Below are positions 8,956 through 18,191 of a DNA stretch of 64,000 bases, piece after piece. Position 1 is the stretch's first letter. The number at the start of each line of letters is the position of its first letter. The DNA lies in assembly GCA_017577615.1 (NCBI GenBank), contig PKRE01000010.1, positions 1 to 64,000 on the forward strand. The letters run 5' to 3'. Origin of the DNA: Gammaproteobacteria bacterium. GTDB taxonomy: Bacteria; Pseudomonadota; Gammaproteobacteria; Steroidobacterales; Steroidobacteraceae. A program made the position numbers and the translations under genes. The notes beneath the pieces are model-generated. The model was given only the letters and a program-made list of their open reading frames with translations, ran no database searches and was not told where the DNA came from.

Positions 8956-9333
8956 ATGAGCCGCGCGCTAAATTGCGGCGCAGGGGGTCACGCCGCGATG
9001 ATAGATCCCTCTTCCTCCCAAACTGTGTGGCTGATCGAGCACGAACGGGACAACCCCCTGCTTCTGACCCAGCGGGAATATCCGCCTGACGGCGCACACG
9101 CCGAGCTCACGCGCATTCTGCGGGCGCATGTGGTCAATGGCTTGCGCGTCAACCCGTCCTTTACCACGATCGATATCGGGCGACGCTACGACGTTCACGA
9201 CGCAAGCGGCTGGTGCGCCACATACTGGCTTTCCGAAGAACCGCTCGCACGCAACGACGGCATGCTCACCGCCATCGTCAGCCCCACATCCAGACAGCGT
9301 GCGCATCACACCTATCCGGTAGCGCCCGAATGA
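8956..9333 (+). CDS. Small hypothetical protein
   Basis: A frame of 125 residues; an internal ATG at 8998 (111 residues) is an equally plausible start. The product is soluble, with a hydrophilic N-terminus and mixed composition, and no motif I recognise. It lies upstream of sodC on the same strand with a gap of over 100 bases. Codon use resembles the neighbouring genes, which is the main support. No function is proposed. Confidence 0.4.
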   Translation: MSRALNCGAGGHAAMIDPSSSQTVWLIEHERDNPLLLTQREYPPDGAHAELTRILRAHVVNGLRVNPSFTTIDIGRRYDVHDASGWCATYWLSEEPLARNDGMLTAIVSPTSRQRAHHTYPVAPE

Positions 9334-9449
9334 GCCAGCGCTCTGCACTTGCATAGACGGTTCGATTTGGGACGCCTGAAGTGGCACACTTAGGCATTCA
9401 GGTTTCAGCTCGCAGTCACTTGTTTCTTCAGCTCGATTGGGAGGTCACG

Positions 9450-10055
9450 ATGTATCGTCTGCTCGCCACCTGTACGGCCTTATTGCTCGTTGCCTGCGGT
9501 CGGTCCGAAGGACCGGATGGGAGCGCAGACACGACACAGGACACTCAGATGCCCGAGAGTGCGAGCGAATCGGCCACGACGCAACCGACGAGCGCGGTGG
9601 TGCAAATCGAGCCTACGCAAGGCAATACGGTATCCGGGATGCTCACAATCGTCGCTGAAGACGATGGGGTGCGTCTGACGGGCACCCTTCAGGGCCTCAA
9701 GCCCGATGGCGAGTTCGGGTTTCACATCCACGAGAAAGGTGACTGCAGCGCCCCGGATGCAAGCAGCGCGGGCGGGCACTTCAACCCCCTCAACGTCGCG
9801 CATGGTCATCCCGAGAGCGATACGCACCATGTTGGCGACATGATGAACCTCAAGTCCGATGCTGACGGCGTCGCTCAAGTCGACGCGCGCGCATTCGGCG
9901 CCACGCTGAACACAGGTGAACCGACGGACGTGCTTGGCAGAGCCGTGGTGGTGCACGAGAGCGCGGACGACTACACCAGCCAGCCTGCGGGCAATTCGGG
10001 CGCGCGCATTGGTTGCGGCGTGATCACCCTGAAGGCCGACGGAGCAGCCGGCTAG
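9450..10055 (+). CDS. sodC: Cu/Zn superoxide dismutase lipoprotein
   Basis: The start at 9450 (ATG after GGGAGG) gives 201 residues and a lipoprotein signal with lipobox LVAC (Cys16). The copper ligands H92, H94, H118 and H169 and zinc ligands H110, H118, H127 and D130 fit the Cu/Zn-SOD pattern (GFHIHEKGDC, GGHFNP, HGHP). C99 and C189 can form the conserved disulphide. The enzyme dismutates superoxide in the periplasm; the lipid anchor and the Ser/Thr/Gln-rich linker (about 20-50) place it on a membrane. The frame extends upstream, but the lipobox only works from 9450. Confidence 0.95.
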   Translation: MYRLLATCTALLLVACGRSEGPDGSADTTQDTQMPESASESATTQPTSAVVQIEPTQGNTVSGMLTIVAEDDGVRLTGTLQGLKPDGEFGFHIHEKGDCSAPDASSAGGHFNPLNVAHGHPESDTHHVGDMMNLKSDADGVAQVDARAFGATLNTGEPTDVLGRAVVVHESADDYTSQPAGNSGARIGCGVITLKADGAAG

Positions 10056-10116
10056 TTCCGGGTGCTGCGCTCCGGGCGCCGGGCGCACGGCTGATGCAGC
10101 CTGCGGCCCAAAGCGT

Positions 10117-10989
10117 ATGGCCGCGCTTGCCGAATGGATCGGAGCCAATGCGGTTACGACGCTGTGCATCGCGAGCGTCGTCCTGTGGATCGTCATTGGC
10201 GTCGTGTGGCGGCTCCTGGAGCGCGCTTGGGACCCGCTGTGGAGACTTGCGTCGCGGACGTGGACAGCGTTGGCGCGTTCTGCATTTGCAGAGCGCCTGC
10301 GGCACGTGCCCTGGGTGAAGAACAGCCTGGCGAACAGCCTGACGGTCGGGCGTTATGTAGGTCTTCACGCTCTGGCGAGCCTCACCGTCGCCATCGTCGG
10401 CTTCGTAGTCTTCGTCGAGATCGCCGACGAGATCACCGAGCACGGCACGCTCGCGCAGTTCGATGCACAGCTGGCGCGTGCCTTGAGCACGCACGTGGAC
10501 CTACCGACGCTCGAGACGTTTGCCCTCGTAACGCATCTCGGCGATCCAGCGGTGACGATCGGACTTGCGGTCCTCGTTGCGTTGTACTTGCTGGTGCGGC
10601 GCTGGTGGGTGCACGCCGTCGTCTGGGTGTTGGCAACGGGCGTCGGCGCGATCTTGACCAAGCTCCTCAAGCATCACTTCGAGCGTACGCGCCCGATTCA
10701 CGACCATGCGTTGACCGCTGCTGAGGGCTGGAGCTTTCCGAGCGGTCATGCCTCCGGCGCGGTGCTGGTCTACGGGATGCTCGGGTACTTGCTGATTCGT
10801 CACGTGCCGCGCCCGTGGCACATCCCAATCGCGCTGATCACAGTCACGGTCGTGACCTTCGTCGGTTTCAGCCGCGTGATCTTGCAGGTGCATTATCTCA
10901 GCGATGTGATTGCAGGGTTCGCGATTGCTGCCGGATGGGCAGCCTTGTGCGCAAGCGCCCTGGAAGTGGTCCGGCGGCAGGCGCGATAA
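10117..10989 (+). CDS. PAP2 family membrane phosphatase
   Basis: A 290-residue protein with several transmembrane helices and the three phosphatase motifs of the PAP2 superfamily: KLLKHHFERTRP, SFPSGHAS and SRVILQVHYLSDV. The His of PSGH and of the last motif are the catalytic pair. Members dephosphorylate phosphatidate, undecaprenyl pyrophosphate or related lipids at the outer face of the inner membrane; the exact substrate is not evident. The N-terminal 90 residues are an extra region before the core. It ends in a G-rich repeat element and converges with the solenoid gene. Confidence 0.9.
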   Translation: MAALAEWIGANAVTTLCIASVVLWIVIGVVWRLLERAWDPLWRLASRTWTALARSAFAERLRHVPWVKNSLANSLTVGRYVGLHALASLTVAIVGFVVFVEIADEITEHGTLAQFDAQLARALSTHVDLPTLETFALVTHLGDPAVTIGLAVLVALYLLVRRWWVHAVVWVLATGVGAILTKLLKHHFERTRPIHDHALTAAEGWSFPSGHASGAVLVYGMLGYLLIRHVPRPWHIPIALITVTVVTFVGFSRVILQVHYLSDVIAGFAIAAGWAALCASALEVVRRQAR

Positions 10990-10995
10990 TGGTAT

Positions 10996-11074
10996 CGGGC
11001 TTGGGCTCGGGCTGTGGGGCTGTGGGGCTTGAGGCGCGGGCGCACCTCTCTTCCTACAGCCTAGCGCCTAGAAC
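10996..11074. repeat. G-rich heptamer-type element (with G-quadruplex motif 10997-11027)
   Basis: The plus strand has GGG-CTT-GGG-CTC-GGG-CTGT-GGGG followed by another CTGTGGGG, a full four-run G-quadruplex motif. It is followed by a pyrimidine-rich half whose complement reads as CTAGGTT-CTAGGCG-CTAGGCT-GTAGGAA. It fills the gap between two convergent genes. Confidence 0.7.
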
Positions 11075-12034
11075 CTAGAGGCTCACCTTCCCGCCGATAT
11101 TGCGGTGCTGCACGCTACCGCTGCCTGCGTTGCGAATCGTCAAGTTGCCCCTGACGTCCTCGACGACGATGTCGCCGGAGCTGTCCTCCTCTATCGTCAC
11201 ATCGTGCTCCACGAGGCGCACGACAATAGCGCCCGCGCCATCGTTTTCGATCCTGACGCTACCTGCCACCCGCGTGATTGAGATATCGCCGGAGCCGTCG
11301 GGTCCAATCGTCACATTGCCTTTGATGTCGTCGATCTCGATGTCTCCTGAGCCGTCGTTCGCCACGATGACATCGCCGGCGACCGCGGCAATGGCGAGCT
11401 CACCCGAGCCGTCTTCGACACGAACGGGACCCTCGACGTTTCGAATGGTGAGCGAGCCGGACTTATCGCGCACATTGAGCGCACCTCGGACATGCTCGAT
11501 CTCAAGGCTGCCGGAGCCGTCGACGATGCGCGCCTCCCCCACGTTGGCAATTTGTGTCTCGCCGCTGTCGTCCTCGACGTCGATGGCGAGCCCGGCTGGC
11601 AACGTGACGCTCAGATCGAGTCGCTGGGAGCCGCGAAACCAGGTGCGAGGGCTTACGCTGGCCTCTCCCGCCAGGGCCTCTAGCACCAGCTCATCGCCGC
11701 GACGTTCGAGGCGAAGCTGAATGCGCTCGAGGAGCGCCTTGCTTGAAGCGCAGGCGGTTCCAGATGCCCGCACCGTCCGCGTGCCCGTCTTTCCACTGAT
11801 GTCGAGGCTGCCCGCGCCAGCACGCACCACCAGACGCACGACGCCATCCACCGGAGTCTCCGCGGTACGCTCTGCCGTGAATCGACAGTCTTGTGCTGCA
11901 AGGAGTGGCGACGTCAACAGGTGCGCTGCGAGCACCAATGCGACCCTTCGCAGCGATGTGCTCGTCCAAGCGCAGATGCGCTTGCGATGCTTCACCAACG
12001 CGTATGCTTGCGGCGGAGCATCAATGCTGGTCAC
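11075..12034 (-). CDS. Exported DUF4097-like beta-solenoid protein
   Basis: About 319 residues from a GTG; a GTG at 11995 would give a more usual signal peptide, and both lead into a hydrophobic segment ending LLAAQDC. From about residue 155 the chain is built of six or seven repeats of about 22 residues with the pattern DGSGxIxIxxVxGxVxI, typical of the DUF4097/putative adhesin right-handed beta-solenoid family. The chain is periplasmic or surface exposed. The family has no enzymatic role known to me. Asp/Gly repeats could bind calcium, by inference only. The stop codon lies in the neighbouring G-rich repeat. Confidence 0.75.
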   Translation of the reverse strand: MTSIDAPPQAYALVKHRKRICAWTSTSLRRVALVLAAHLLTSPLLAAQDCRFTAERTAETPVDGVVRLVVRAGAGSLDISGKTGTRTVRASGTACASSKALLERIQLRLERRGDELVLEALAGEASVSPRTWFRGSQRLDLSVTLPAGLAIDVEDDSGETQIANVGEARIVDGSGSLEIEHVRGALNVRDKSGSLTIRNVEGPVRVEDGSGELAIAAVAGDVIVANDGSGDIEIDDIKGNVTIGPDGSGDISITRVAGSVRIENDGAGAIVVRLVEHDVTIEEDSSGDIVVEDVRGNLTIRNAGSGSVQHRNIGGKVSL

Positions 12035-12247
12035 GACATCGACCTCGGCAACTGCGCAGAACCATCATGCTGGCAAGCCATTGACGCAACACGTCTCATA
12101 CGCATACATGCATGTTACTCGCTGCTTCGCTGCCCGTCGAATGTGCGCATCTACGAGCTCAGGCACGAGCACTGGCCCACACGCGGCATCCATCCAATCC
12201 ATACATGCGCGTATGCTCAGGACGGCTTAATCGGCACGGGGCACGCC

Positions 12248-14419
12248 ATGAAAGTGTCGAGGACATTGCTCGCGGGAAGCTTGATCGGCCTGTTGCTGGC
12301 GTTGCTCATTCTCGTCACATGGGCGCTGTTCTGGCCTGCGAGCGTATGCAGTGATCCGACGTGCTCTCGCAAGCGCTTTGATCTGTTTGTCGAGCTCGAT
12401 GCGTTCCGTGGCGTTGAATCGATCCCGCTTGAGGTGGACACGGAGTCCGGACCGGCATCGGCGGTAAGCATTCTTCGATCAGGTGGCATCGGTCTGCACG
12501 TGCAGACCGACGATGAGCATCTCCCATACTCGCCGGTAAGCGGCCCGCTCGATCGGGCGGACCTCTATCAATACGCGCTTACTTGGCGCAACCTCGCCCC
12601 GCCTTCGCGAGTGGACGGGCAGATCTATGCATTGGTCGCACCCTCGATCGTCTCCGATCGCGGCGAGCCACTGTTCGGCATCATGTTCGACAGTGCCGGT
12701 CGTGAAGGCATTGCTATCGCGCCGCTGCAGACTGTGCGCACGTTCGAACGTACCGAGCCTGATTCGATTCCCGTGCTGCAGCTGCGCACCTTCGTTCACG
12801 AGCTGCTGCACGCGCTGAACCGCCGACACGCCGATGCAGTGCAGATGCCGGACGGCCGCCTCACTCTCGAGGCACCGACGCGCTGTCTCATGCAACGAGA
12901 CGGACACGACTGGCGCTTATCCGAACGTCCGTTGCTGGCGCTCAGCCCAGGCACGATCCGATTCTTTCAAACGGCAGCACCTCGCGATGTCTTACCCGGC
13001 GGGACGAACACACCATTTTCGGGCGTGGACGGCTCTGCGACCGAATGCGACGACGCTCGCTCGAGCCGCTACGAGGACCACCTCAGCACACGCTGGGCGC
13101 TAGCCCGACGTCGCTTGCTCGCTCTCTTCGGCATCGCCAGCGCGCACGCGCAAGCGCCGCAGGATGCGTCCGATGCGGATCCGTTGGTCGCGTTGCGCGT
13201 TCAAGCTCAGGAGGCGGCGTATCCGCTCGCCTACCCGATCGCGATCCGCGTCACAGCCAAGAACTTGTCTGAGCGTCCTCTACCCATTAAGAACCGACTG
13301 ACGCCGGCTTATGGACTCGTGCACATCGAGCACCGCGTTGCAGGCGAAAAGAACTGGCGGCCTTTCCGACCGCTTGCCTGGTTCGAAACAGCAAATGACG
13401 AAGACGCCATGCTGGCACCGGGCGAGCAAAGCGAGCAAACGAGCTCGATCTACTTCGGCGACGACGGTTGGACCTTTCCCGAGCCGGGCACATACGAGAT
13501 TCGCGCCAGGCTCACCGCGAACGAAGATCGTATCGAAGCCGTGAGCAATGTCGTCTCGATTCGTGTCGATGCGCCGGAAAGCGATGCTGAGCGCGCCGCG
13601 CTGGAATTGCTTCTCGACGATGCAGGCATGCTCGATGCACGGATCGGCCGTTGGCTCATCTTCGGTGGGCGCATCGGTGAGCTCGAAACGCAGCCAGACA
13701 TTGCGGCAGCCATCGAGCAATACTCCGACACCGCCCTCGGCTCCGCGCTGCGTCTGACACTCGCTTCGCAACGCCTGCGCCCACCGATCGATCCGCTCAC
13801 AGGCGAAAGACCATTACCTGATCTGAGCGCCGTCCGAGCGCTGCTAGACGACATGTGCACCGACAGCGGACTTGCTGCGCTGAAGCACGAGATGCTGATG
13901 CGGTTTGCGCATGAGCTCCCCGCGTCTCTGACGCGCGATCTCTTGTCTCCACAACAGGCATGGGATGGGCTCACGCGTGACGGAACGCCGGTGCCGACAT
14001 ACTCCGATCCGACGCTGACCCGACTCTCGCTGTCCTTTCACTTCTGTCCCAACGACACGACGCTCGCCGCTGAGCTGCACAGAGTCGCGCGTCATCTCGC
14101 ACGTACGCTCGCACGCACCAAACCCGAGCGGATCATGCTCGTCGGACACACCGATGCCATCGGAACTTGCCGGTTAAACGATGAGTTAGGGCTGCTGCGC
14201 GCCGAAGCGTTGCAGCGCATATTCGTCGACGCAGGAATCGCGAGCGAGCGCATTCAAGCCGTTTCTCTCGGCGAACGCCGACCGCTCCGCTTTTCGAGCT
14301 CGGACGAAGCGCGCGCACTGAACCGACGCGTGGAGATCCTGATCGCGCGCGACACAGCAGACGAGCTCCCATCGCCCGATGAGGTCGAGCGCGTCATGCC
14401 GCAATGCCCGAGCTTCTGA
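12248..14419 (+). CDS. Membrane-anchored fusion: metzincin-like motif plus OmpA-like domain
   Basis: The ATG at 12248 gives 723 residues starting with a signal anchor (about 6-29). Residues 184-194 read HELLHALNRRH, matching the metzincin zinc motif HExxHxx(G/N)xxH, and CLMQ at 213-216 sits where a Met-turn would be. Residues 283-302 (ARRRLLALFGIASAHAQA) look exactly like a second Sec signal peptide in the middle of the chain. An Ig-like stretch follows (about 315-440). The C-terminus (about 595-700) is an OmpA-like peptidoglycan-binding domain with LVGHTDAIGTCRLND and LNRRVEI. It may be an envelope metalloprotease held on peptidoglycan, or a fusion of two once separate exported proteins. Protease activity is inferred from the motif alone. 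Confidence 0.75.
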   Translation: MKVSRTLLAGSLIGLLLALLILVTWALFWPASVCSDPTCSRKRFDLFVELDAFRGVESIPLEVDTESGPASAVSILRSGGIGLHVQTDDEHLPYSPVSGPLDRADLYQYALTWRNLAPPSRVDGQIYALVAPSIVSDRGEPLFGIMFDSAGREGIAIAPLQTVRTFERTEPDSIPVLQLRTFVHELLHALNRRHADAVQMPDGRLTLEAPTRCLMQRDGHDWRLSERPLLALSPGTIRFFQTAAPRDVLPGGTNTPFSGVDGSATECDDARSSRYEDHLSTRWALARRRLLALFGIASAHAQAPQDASDADPLVALRVQAQEAAYPLAYPIAIRVTAKNLSERPLPIKNRLTPAYGLVHIEHRVAGEKNWRPFRPLAWFETANDEDAMLAPGEQSEQTSSIYFGDDGWTFPEPGTYEIRARLTANEDRIEAVSNVVSIRVDAPESDAERAALELLLDDAGMLDARIGRWLIFGGRIGELETQPDIAAAIEQYSDTALGSALRLTLASQRLRPPIDPLTGERPLPDLSAVRALLDDMCTDSGLAALKHEMLMRFAHELPASLTRDLLSPQQAWDGLTRDGTPVPTYSDPTLTRLSLSFHFCPNDTTLAAELHRVARHLARTLARTKPERIMLVGHTDAIGTCRLNDELGLLRAEALQRIFVDAGIASERIQAVSLGERRPLRFSSSDEARALNRRVEILIARDTADELPSPDEVERVMPQCPSF

Positions 14420-14438
14420 GCATCGTCGAGCACGCCCG

Positions 14439-17400
14439 TCATCCGGCCGTTCCTTCCGCTGTGCCGATGTTTCGTTGTCGCAGATGGTTTAACAGCTCGG
14501 TTGAATCTACCGGCTTCGTCAGGTGCACGTCGAAGCCGGCCTCACGGGAGCGGCGGCGATACTCTTCGTGTCCCCAGCCAGTCACGGCAATGAGCACCGT
14601 GTCCTTGCCCCAGGGCTGCTGACGTACCCAGCGCGCCGCCTCGAAACCGGACATGCGCGGCATACCCAGATCCATGATGATCGCTTCCGGACGAACGATC
14701 TCCGCCATCTCGATGGCCGCCAAGCCGTCATTGGCAATGTGCGTCACGTAGCCGGACAGCTGCGCCAGGATGGCGAGACTGTTGGCCGCATCGAGATTGT
14801 CATCGACGATCAAGAGCTGATGGCGACGTTGAAAGATCGGTAGCACGTTGCCCGCCAAGGCCGGCGACTCGACGGTTGCCGGCTCGACCGCTGCCGGCAG
14901 CTTGACCGTGAACGTGCTTCCCCTCCCGAGCCCTTCGCTGTGCGCGGCGATGGAGCCACCATGCAGCTCGACCAGGCGCTTCGCGAGAGACAGCCCCACT
15001 CCGAGCCCTCCAGAGGCACGTCGTTGCGTCCGATCGCCTTGAACGAAGAGCTCGAAGATCTTCGGAAGAAGATCGGGCCCGATGCCGATGCCGTTGTCGC
15101 GCACCCGTAGAACGACATGATCCGACTCGCGCACTAGCGACACGTCGATGCGACCGCCTGGATCGGTGTACTGGGCTGCGTTGTTGAGCAGATTACCGAT
15201 GATCTGCAGCATGCGCGCAGAATCGCCCACAACGGGTGCCGGCTCCGGTGGCAGGGACATGGTGAGCGTGTGATTGACCGCTTCGAACAGCGGGCGCACC
15301 GTGTCGACCGCTGTGCCGACGATCTCTCGTAGGTCCACCCGCGCATTGCGCAGCTCCAAGGTATTACGCGTCACGCGGCTCACATCGAGCAGATCGTCCA
15401 CGAGCCGTGCCATGTGCGTGACTTGCCGCTCGATGACCTCGTGCGCGGCGGCGGAGATTTCCGCAGGTACACCGGGCCGCAGCAAACCGGCAGCATACCG
15501 AATCGGCGCGAGCGGATTGCGCAGCTCGTGCGCCAGCAACGCGAGAAACTCGTCCTTGCGTCGATCTGCCTCGCGCAGTTGTTCTTCGAGCCTGCGTCTG
15601 TCGGTCACGTCGGTGATGGCTGCCACGAAACCACGCACCTTGCCGCTCGATGAATCGATGTCCGGAACGTAACGACAATGCATGTATCTAGGTCCGAGCT
15701 GTCTGATGGGCACCTCGATCTCGAACGTTACGGCCTCGCCCGACAGGGCGCGACGAACGTACGGCTCGAGCTTGCGAAACGCGCTCTCTCCCGCAAGCTC
15801 CGGGATCGTCTTGCCGATGACATCCGCCAACGTGAGGCCGAAGTGCGATGTATACGCTCTGTTCACGAACAGATAACGCATCTCGTCATCGCAATGCGCG
15901 AGCAGCACGTTCGCGTGATCGGTGACCAGCCGTAGCTCTTCCTGCGCCCGCTTTTGTGCATCGATATCGGTCGACGTGCCGCACCAGCGCTCGATCCTGC
16001 CGTCGACACCTCGCACAGGCAGCGCGCGCGCCAGAAACCAACGATGGTGGCCGTCAGCTCCCCGCAGTCTGAACTCTGCTGCGAACGCTTCACCCCGTGC
16101 GGTTGCCGTGCGCCACGTCTTCATGACGTTCTCGAAATCCTCTGCAGGCATCAAACGCCGATAGTCCTTGATGTGCACGCACGACGTGCCGGTATACTCG
16201 TGCCAACGTTGATTGATGTAGAGCACCTTGCCGCTCGGCGCCGCAAGAAAGACGATCTGCGGCATCGACTCGGCGATCCTTCGGAACCGTGCCTCGCTTT
16301 CCTCGAGCGCTATGCGCATTTGCACGTCGTGCGTGATGTCCAGCATCACGCCGTAGATTTCACGGGCCGTGCCATTCTTGTCGTAACGAATCTCTCCTTT
16401 CTCGAGCACCCAGGCAAGGCGTTGCTCACTATCGAGCACGCGGTACCGCAGCTCGTATTGACGGCGCTGAGCACGTTGCTTGCGCGCTAGGTATTGGCAA
16501 ACGCGCTCGCGATCGGCGGGATGAATGGAGCGTAGATACTCTGCGTGGTCCGACGTGTGATTGCTCTGCGCATTAGCGTAGCGGCGTAGCACACCGGTGG
16601 CGAGATCGAGCTGGAATCCGACCATTCGGGCCGCCGCGAGCGCAATTTCGAGCTCGGATTCGGCACGCTCTCGTGCCTCGGAGGATTGCTGACGCTCATG
16701 ATCGATGCGGCGTAGCCGAGCTGCCATCATGAGCAGCGCCGTAAACGAGATCACGATGCTGCCGAACACCAGTAGCGGCACCTCATGGCTCTGCGGATAC
16801 AGGCCAACGTGAAGACCGGCTTGCACGAGCGCCGCGAGCGCGAGCAGCAGCGTGACGACTCCGATCGCCAGCGAGCGCATCTCGCGCGCAGCCGGATCTT
16901 CGCCCGATAGTGAGCGCATCCAGCCAAGGTCCGGACGCACACACAGCAGTCCGAACGTCAACAACGCTTGCGCGATCGTCGAGGGGAGTGAAACGTCGGA
17001 GTATGGCTGCGCCGCGCGCAGCACCTCGACGCGAAAGAGGAACAGCAGCACGGTGCTCGCGACGAGCAGCAGCGCAAGCGTCACGGCGATGACAAAAGCC
17101 GCCTGCAGCACGCGCTTCTGCGCTCGGGCCAGCAACACACCGCTCGCGATCAACACGAAACAAACAGCAGTGACATCGGCCATGCTGGTCATCTGCAGCG
17201 GATCTGCGTCGGCTGCGGGAGAGACGGCACTGCCGAGAAGGCTGGTCTCTACGCCGAGATCCAATCTCCACAGCGACTGCAATGAAGCAAAGAGCACCAG
17301 CACGGCGAGCGCCTGGCCGAGGCGCCAGCTCACACGCGCTTGATGCGCGATCGCCAGTACCGCACACCCAGATATGACGAGGACGATGGACGTCAGCACC

Positions 17401-17588
17401 CGCGTCGGCTGAAGAAAGGAGAACCAGCTCTTGAGGATGCCGATATCGAATATCCAGCCGCACAGCACACCTAGACCGATGAGAGCCGCACCGACCGATG
17501 AAGCGCACGAAAGTGTCGTTCTCGTTGGTGTCGCCCAGGTGCCAGGCGGTAGTTCACCGAGCAGCCCGACTGCTGGCATTATGTTCAC
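14439..17588 (-). CDS. Hybrid sensor histidine kinase/response regulator with PAS domains
   Basis: A 1049-residue membrane protein starting with GTG after GGGGG at 6-base spacing. Residues 1-300 hold about eight hydrophobic segments forming a membrane sensor. Three PAS/PAC modules follow (about 320-680), then a HisKA domain with the phospho-accepting His in LLAHELRNPLAPI, a HATPase domain (NLLNNAAQYTD, DNGIGIG, GLGVGLSLAK), and a C-terminal receiver with IIMDLGMPRMSG carrying the phospho-Asp and LTKP the Lys. It autophosphorylates and can pass phosphate to its own receiver; no output regulator lies next to it, so its target and stimulus are unknown. Confidence 0.93.
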   Translation of the reverse strand: MNIMPAVGLLGELPPGTWATPTRTTLSCASSVGAALIGLGVLCGWIFDIGILKSWFSFLQPTRVLTSIVLVISGCAVLAIAHQARVSWRLGQALAVLVLFASLQSLWRLDLGVETSLLGSAVSPAADADPLQMTSMADVTAVCFVLIASGVLLARAQKRVLQAAFVIAVTLALLLVASTVLLFLFRVEVLRAAQPYSDVSLPSTIAQALLTFGLLCVRPDLGWMRSLSGEDPAAREMRSLAIGVVTLLLALAALVQAGLHVGLYPQSHEVPLLVFGSIVISFTALLMMAARLRRIDHERQQSSEARERAESELEIALAAARMVGFQLDLATGVLRRYANAQSNHTSDHAEYLRSIHPADRERVCQYLARKQRAQRRQYELRYRVLDSEQRLAWVLEKGEIRYDKNGTAREIYGVMLDITHDVQMRIALEESEARFRRIAESMPQIVFLAAPSGKVLYINQRWHEYTGTSCVHIKDYRRLMPAEDFENVMKTWRTATARGEAFAAEFRLRGADGHHRWFLARALPVRGVDGRIERWCGTSTDIDAQKRAQEELRLVTDHANVLLAHCDDEMRYLFVNRAYTSHFGLTLADVIGKTIPELAGESAFRKLEPYVRRALSGEAVTFEIEVPIRQLGPRYMHCRYVPDIDSSSGKVRGFVAAITDVTDRRRLEEQLREADRRKDEFLALLAHELRNPLAPIRYAAGLLRPGVPAEISAAAHEVIERQVTHMARLVDDLLDVSRVTRNTLELRNARVDLREIVGTAVDTVRPLFEAVNHTLTMSLPPEPAPVVGDSARMLQIIGNLLNNAAQYTDPGGRIDVSLVRESDHVVLRVRDNGIGIGPDLLPKIFELFVQGDRTQRRASGGLGVGLSLAKRLVELHGGSIAAHSEGLGRGSTFTVKLPAAVEPATVESPALAGNVLPIFQRRHQLLIVDDNLDAANSLAILAQLSGYVTHIANDGLAAIEMAEIVRPEAIIMDLGMPRMSGFEAARWVRQQPWGKDTVLIAVTGWGHEEYRRRSREAGFDVHLTKPVDSTELLNHLRQRNIGTAEGTAG

Positions 17589-17800
17589 ATTGAGCCCCCT
17601 ACACCCGACGGCTCACCCGCGTGCCGTGTGTTATTCGTTCCCCGGTGGCCGACAACGGACGCGGGGCAGCAGAAGTTCCGACGCTCGAGCTGCTGCTGGG
17701 GCTGCGAGCACACCCACGCGTCGTCATCCACCGATCGCGATATCGCGCCCGCCTTCGGTAAACTAATCGAAGTACCGCTCGGCAGCGTCAAGGAGGCTTT

Positions 17801-18052
17801 ATGATTCGTCAACTGGGATGGCTCATCGTTCTCGCCGCCGCACTTGGAATGAGCACTGCTGCAGTCGCGGCGCAAGCCGATCAGCTCGATGCCAAGTTTC
17901 AGGAGCTGGACAAAGACTCGAACGGTAAGGTGAGCATCAACGAAGCCAGCGAAGACGATGATCTGTTCATCGCGTTCGAGAGCTTGGATAAGGATAGAGA
18001 CGGCGAGCTCACCAAGGAGGAATTCGCAAGCTATCGCGCGGCCAAGGAGTAA
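17801..18052 (+). CDS. Exported EF-hand calcium-binding protein
   Basis: An 83-residue protein with a Sec signal peptide (about 1-24, ending AVAAQA) and two EF-hand loops: DKDSNGKVSINE at 37-48 and DKDRDGELTKEE at 63-74. Both loops have the acidic ligands at positions 1, 3 (Asp), 5 (Asn/Asp) and 12 (Glu), so two calcium ions could bind. It probably acts in the periplasm as a calcium buffer or sensor. The ATG follows AAGGAGG closely. The gene is single and converges with the PbgA-like gene across a hairpin repeat. Confidence 0.9.
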   Translation: MIRQLGWLIVLAAALGMSTAAVAAQADQLDAKFQELDKDSNGKVSINEASEDDDLFIAFESLDKDRDGELTKEEFASYRAAKE

Positions 18053-18093
18053 GGACTAGACATCCGGCTCGAGAGCAACGCGCCCCTCCCCAA

Positions 18094-18118
18094 CCCTCCC
18101 CCGCTTCGCGGGGGAGGG
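18094..18118. repeat. GC-rich hairpin repeat, copy 2
   Basis: Identical to the 25-mer at 8222-8246, with an 11-bp stem and TTC loop. It lies between the 3' ends of convergent genes, where it could end transcription from either side, although no T-run follows. Confidence 0.85.
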
Positions 18119-18191
18119 AGCATCATTCTGCACTTGTGCTTCGCCCACCGTACCCGAGTCCGACCCCCAAGCCCCGCGCCAGCTCAGAGCA

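Noticed and set aside
13283..13302. Split of the 723-residue fusion into two genes at the internal signal-peptide-like segment
   Set aside because: The frame is continuous with no stop and no clear start and ribosome binding site there, so it is kept as one gene; the possibility is noted in its entry.
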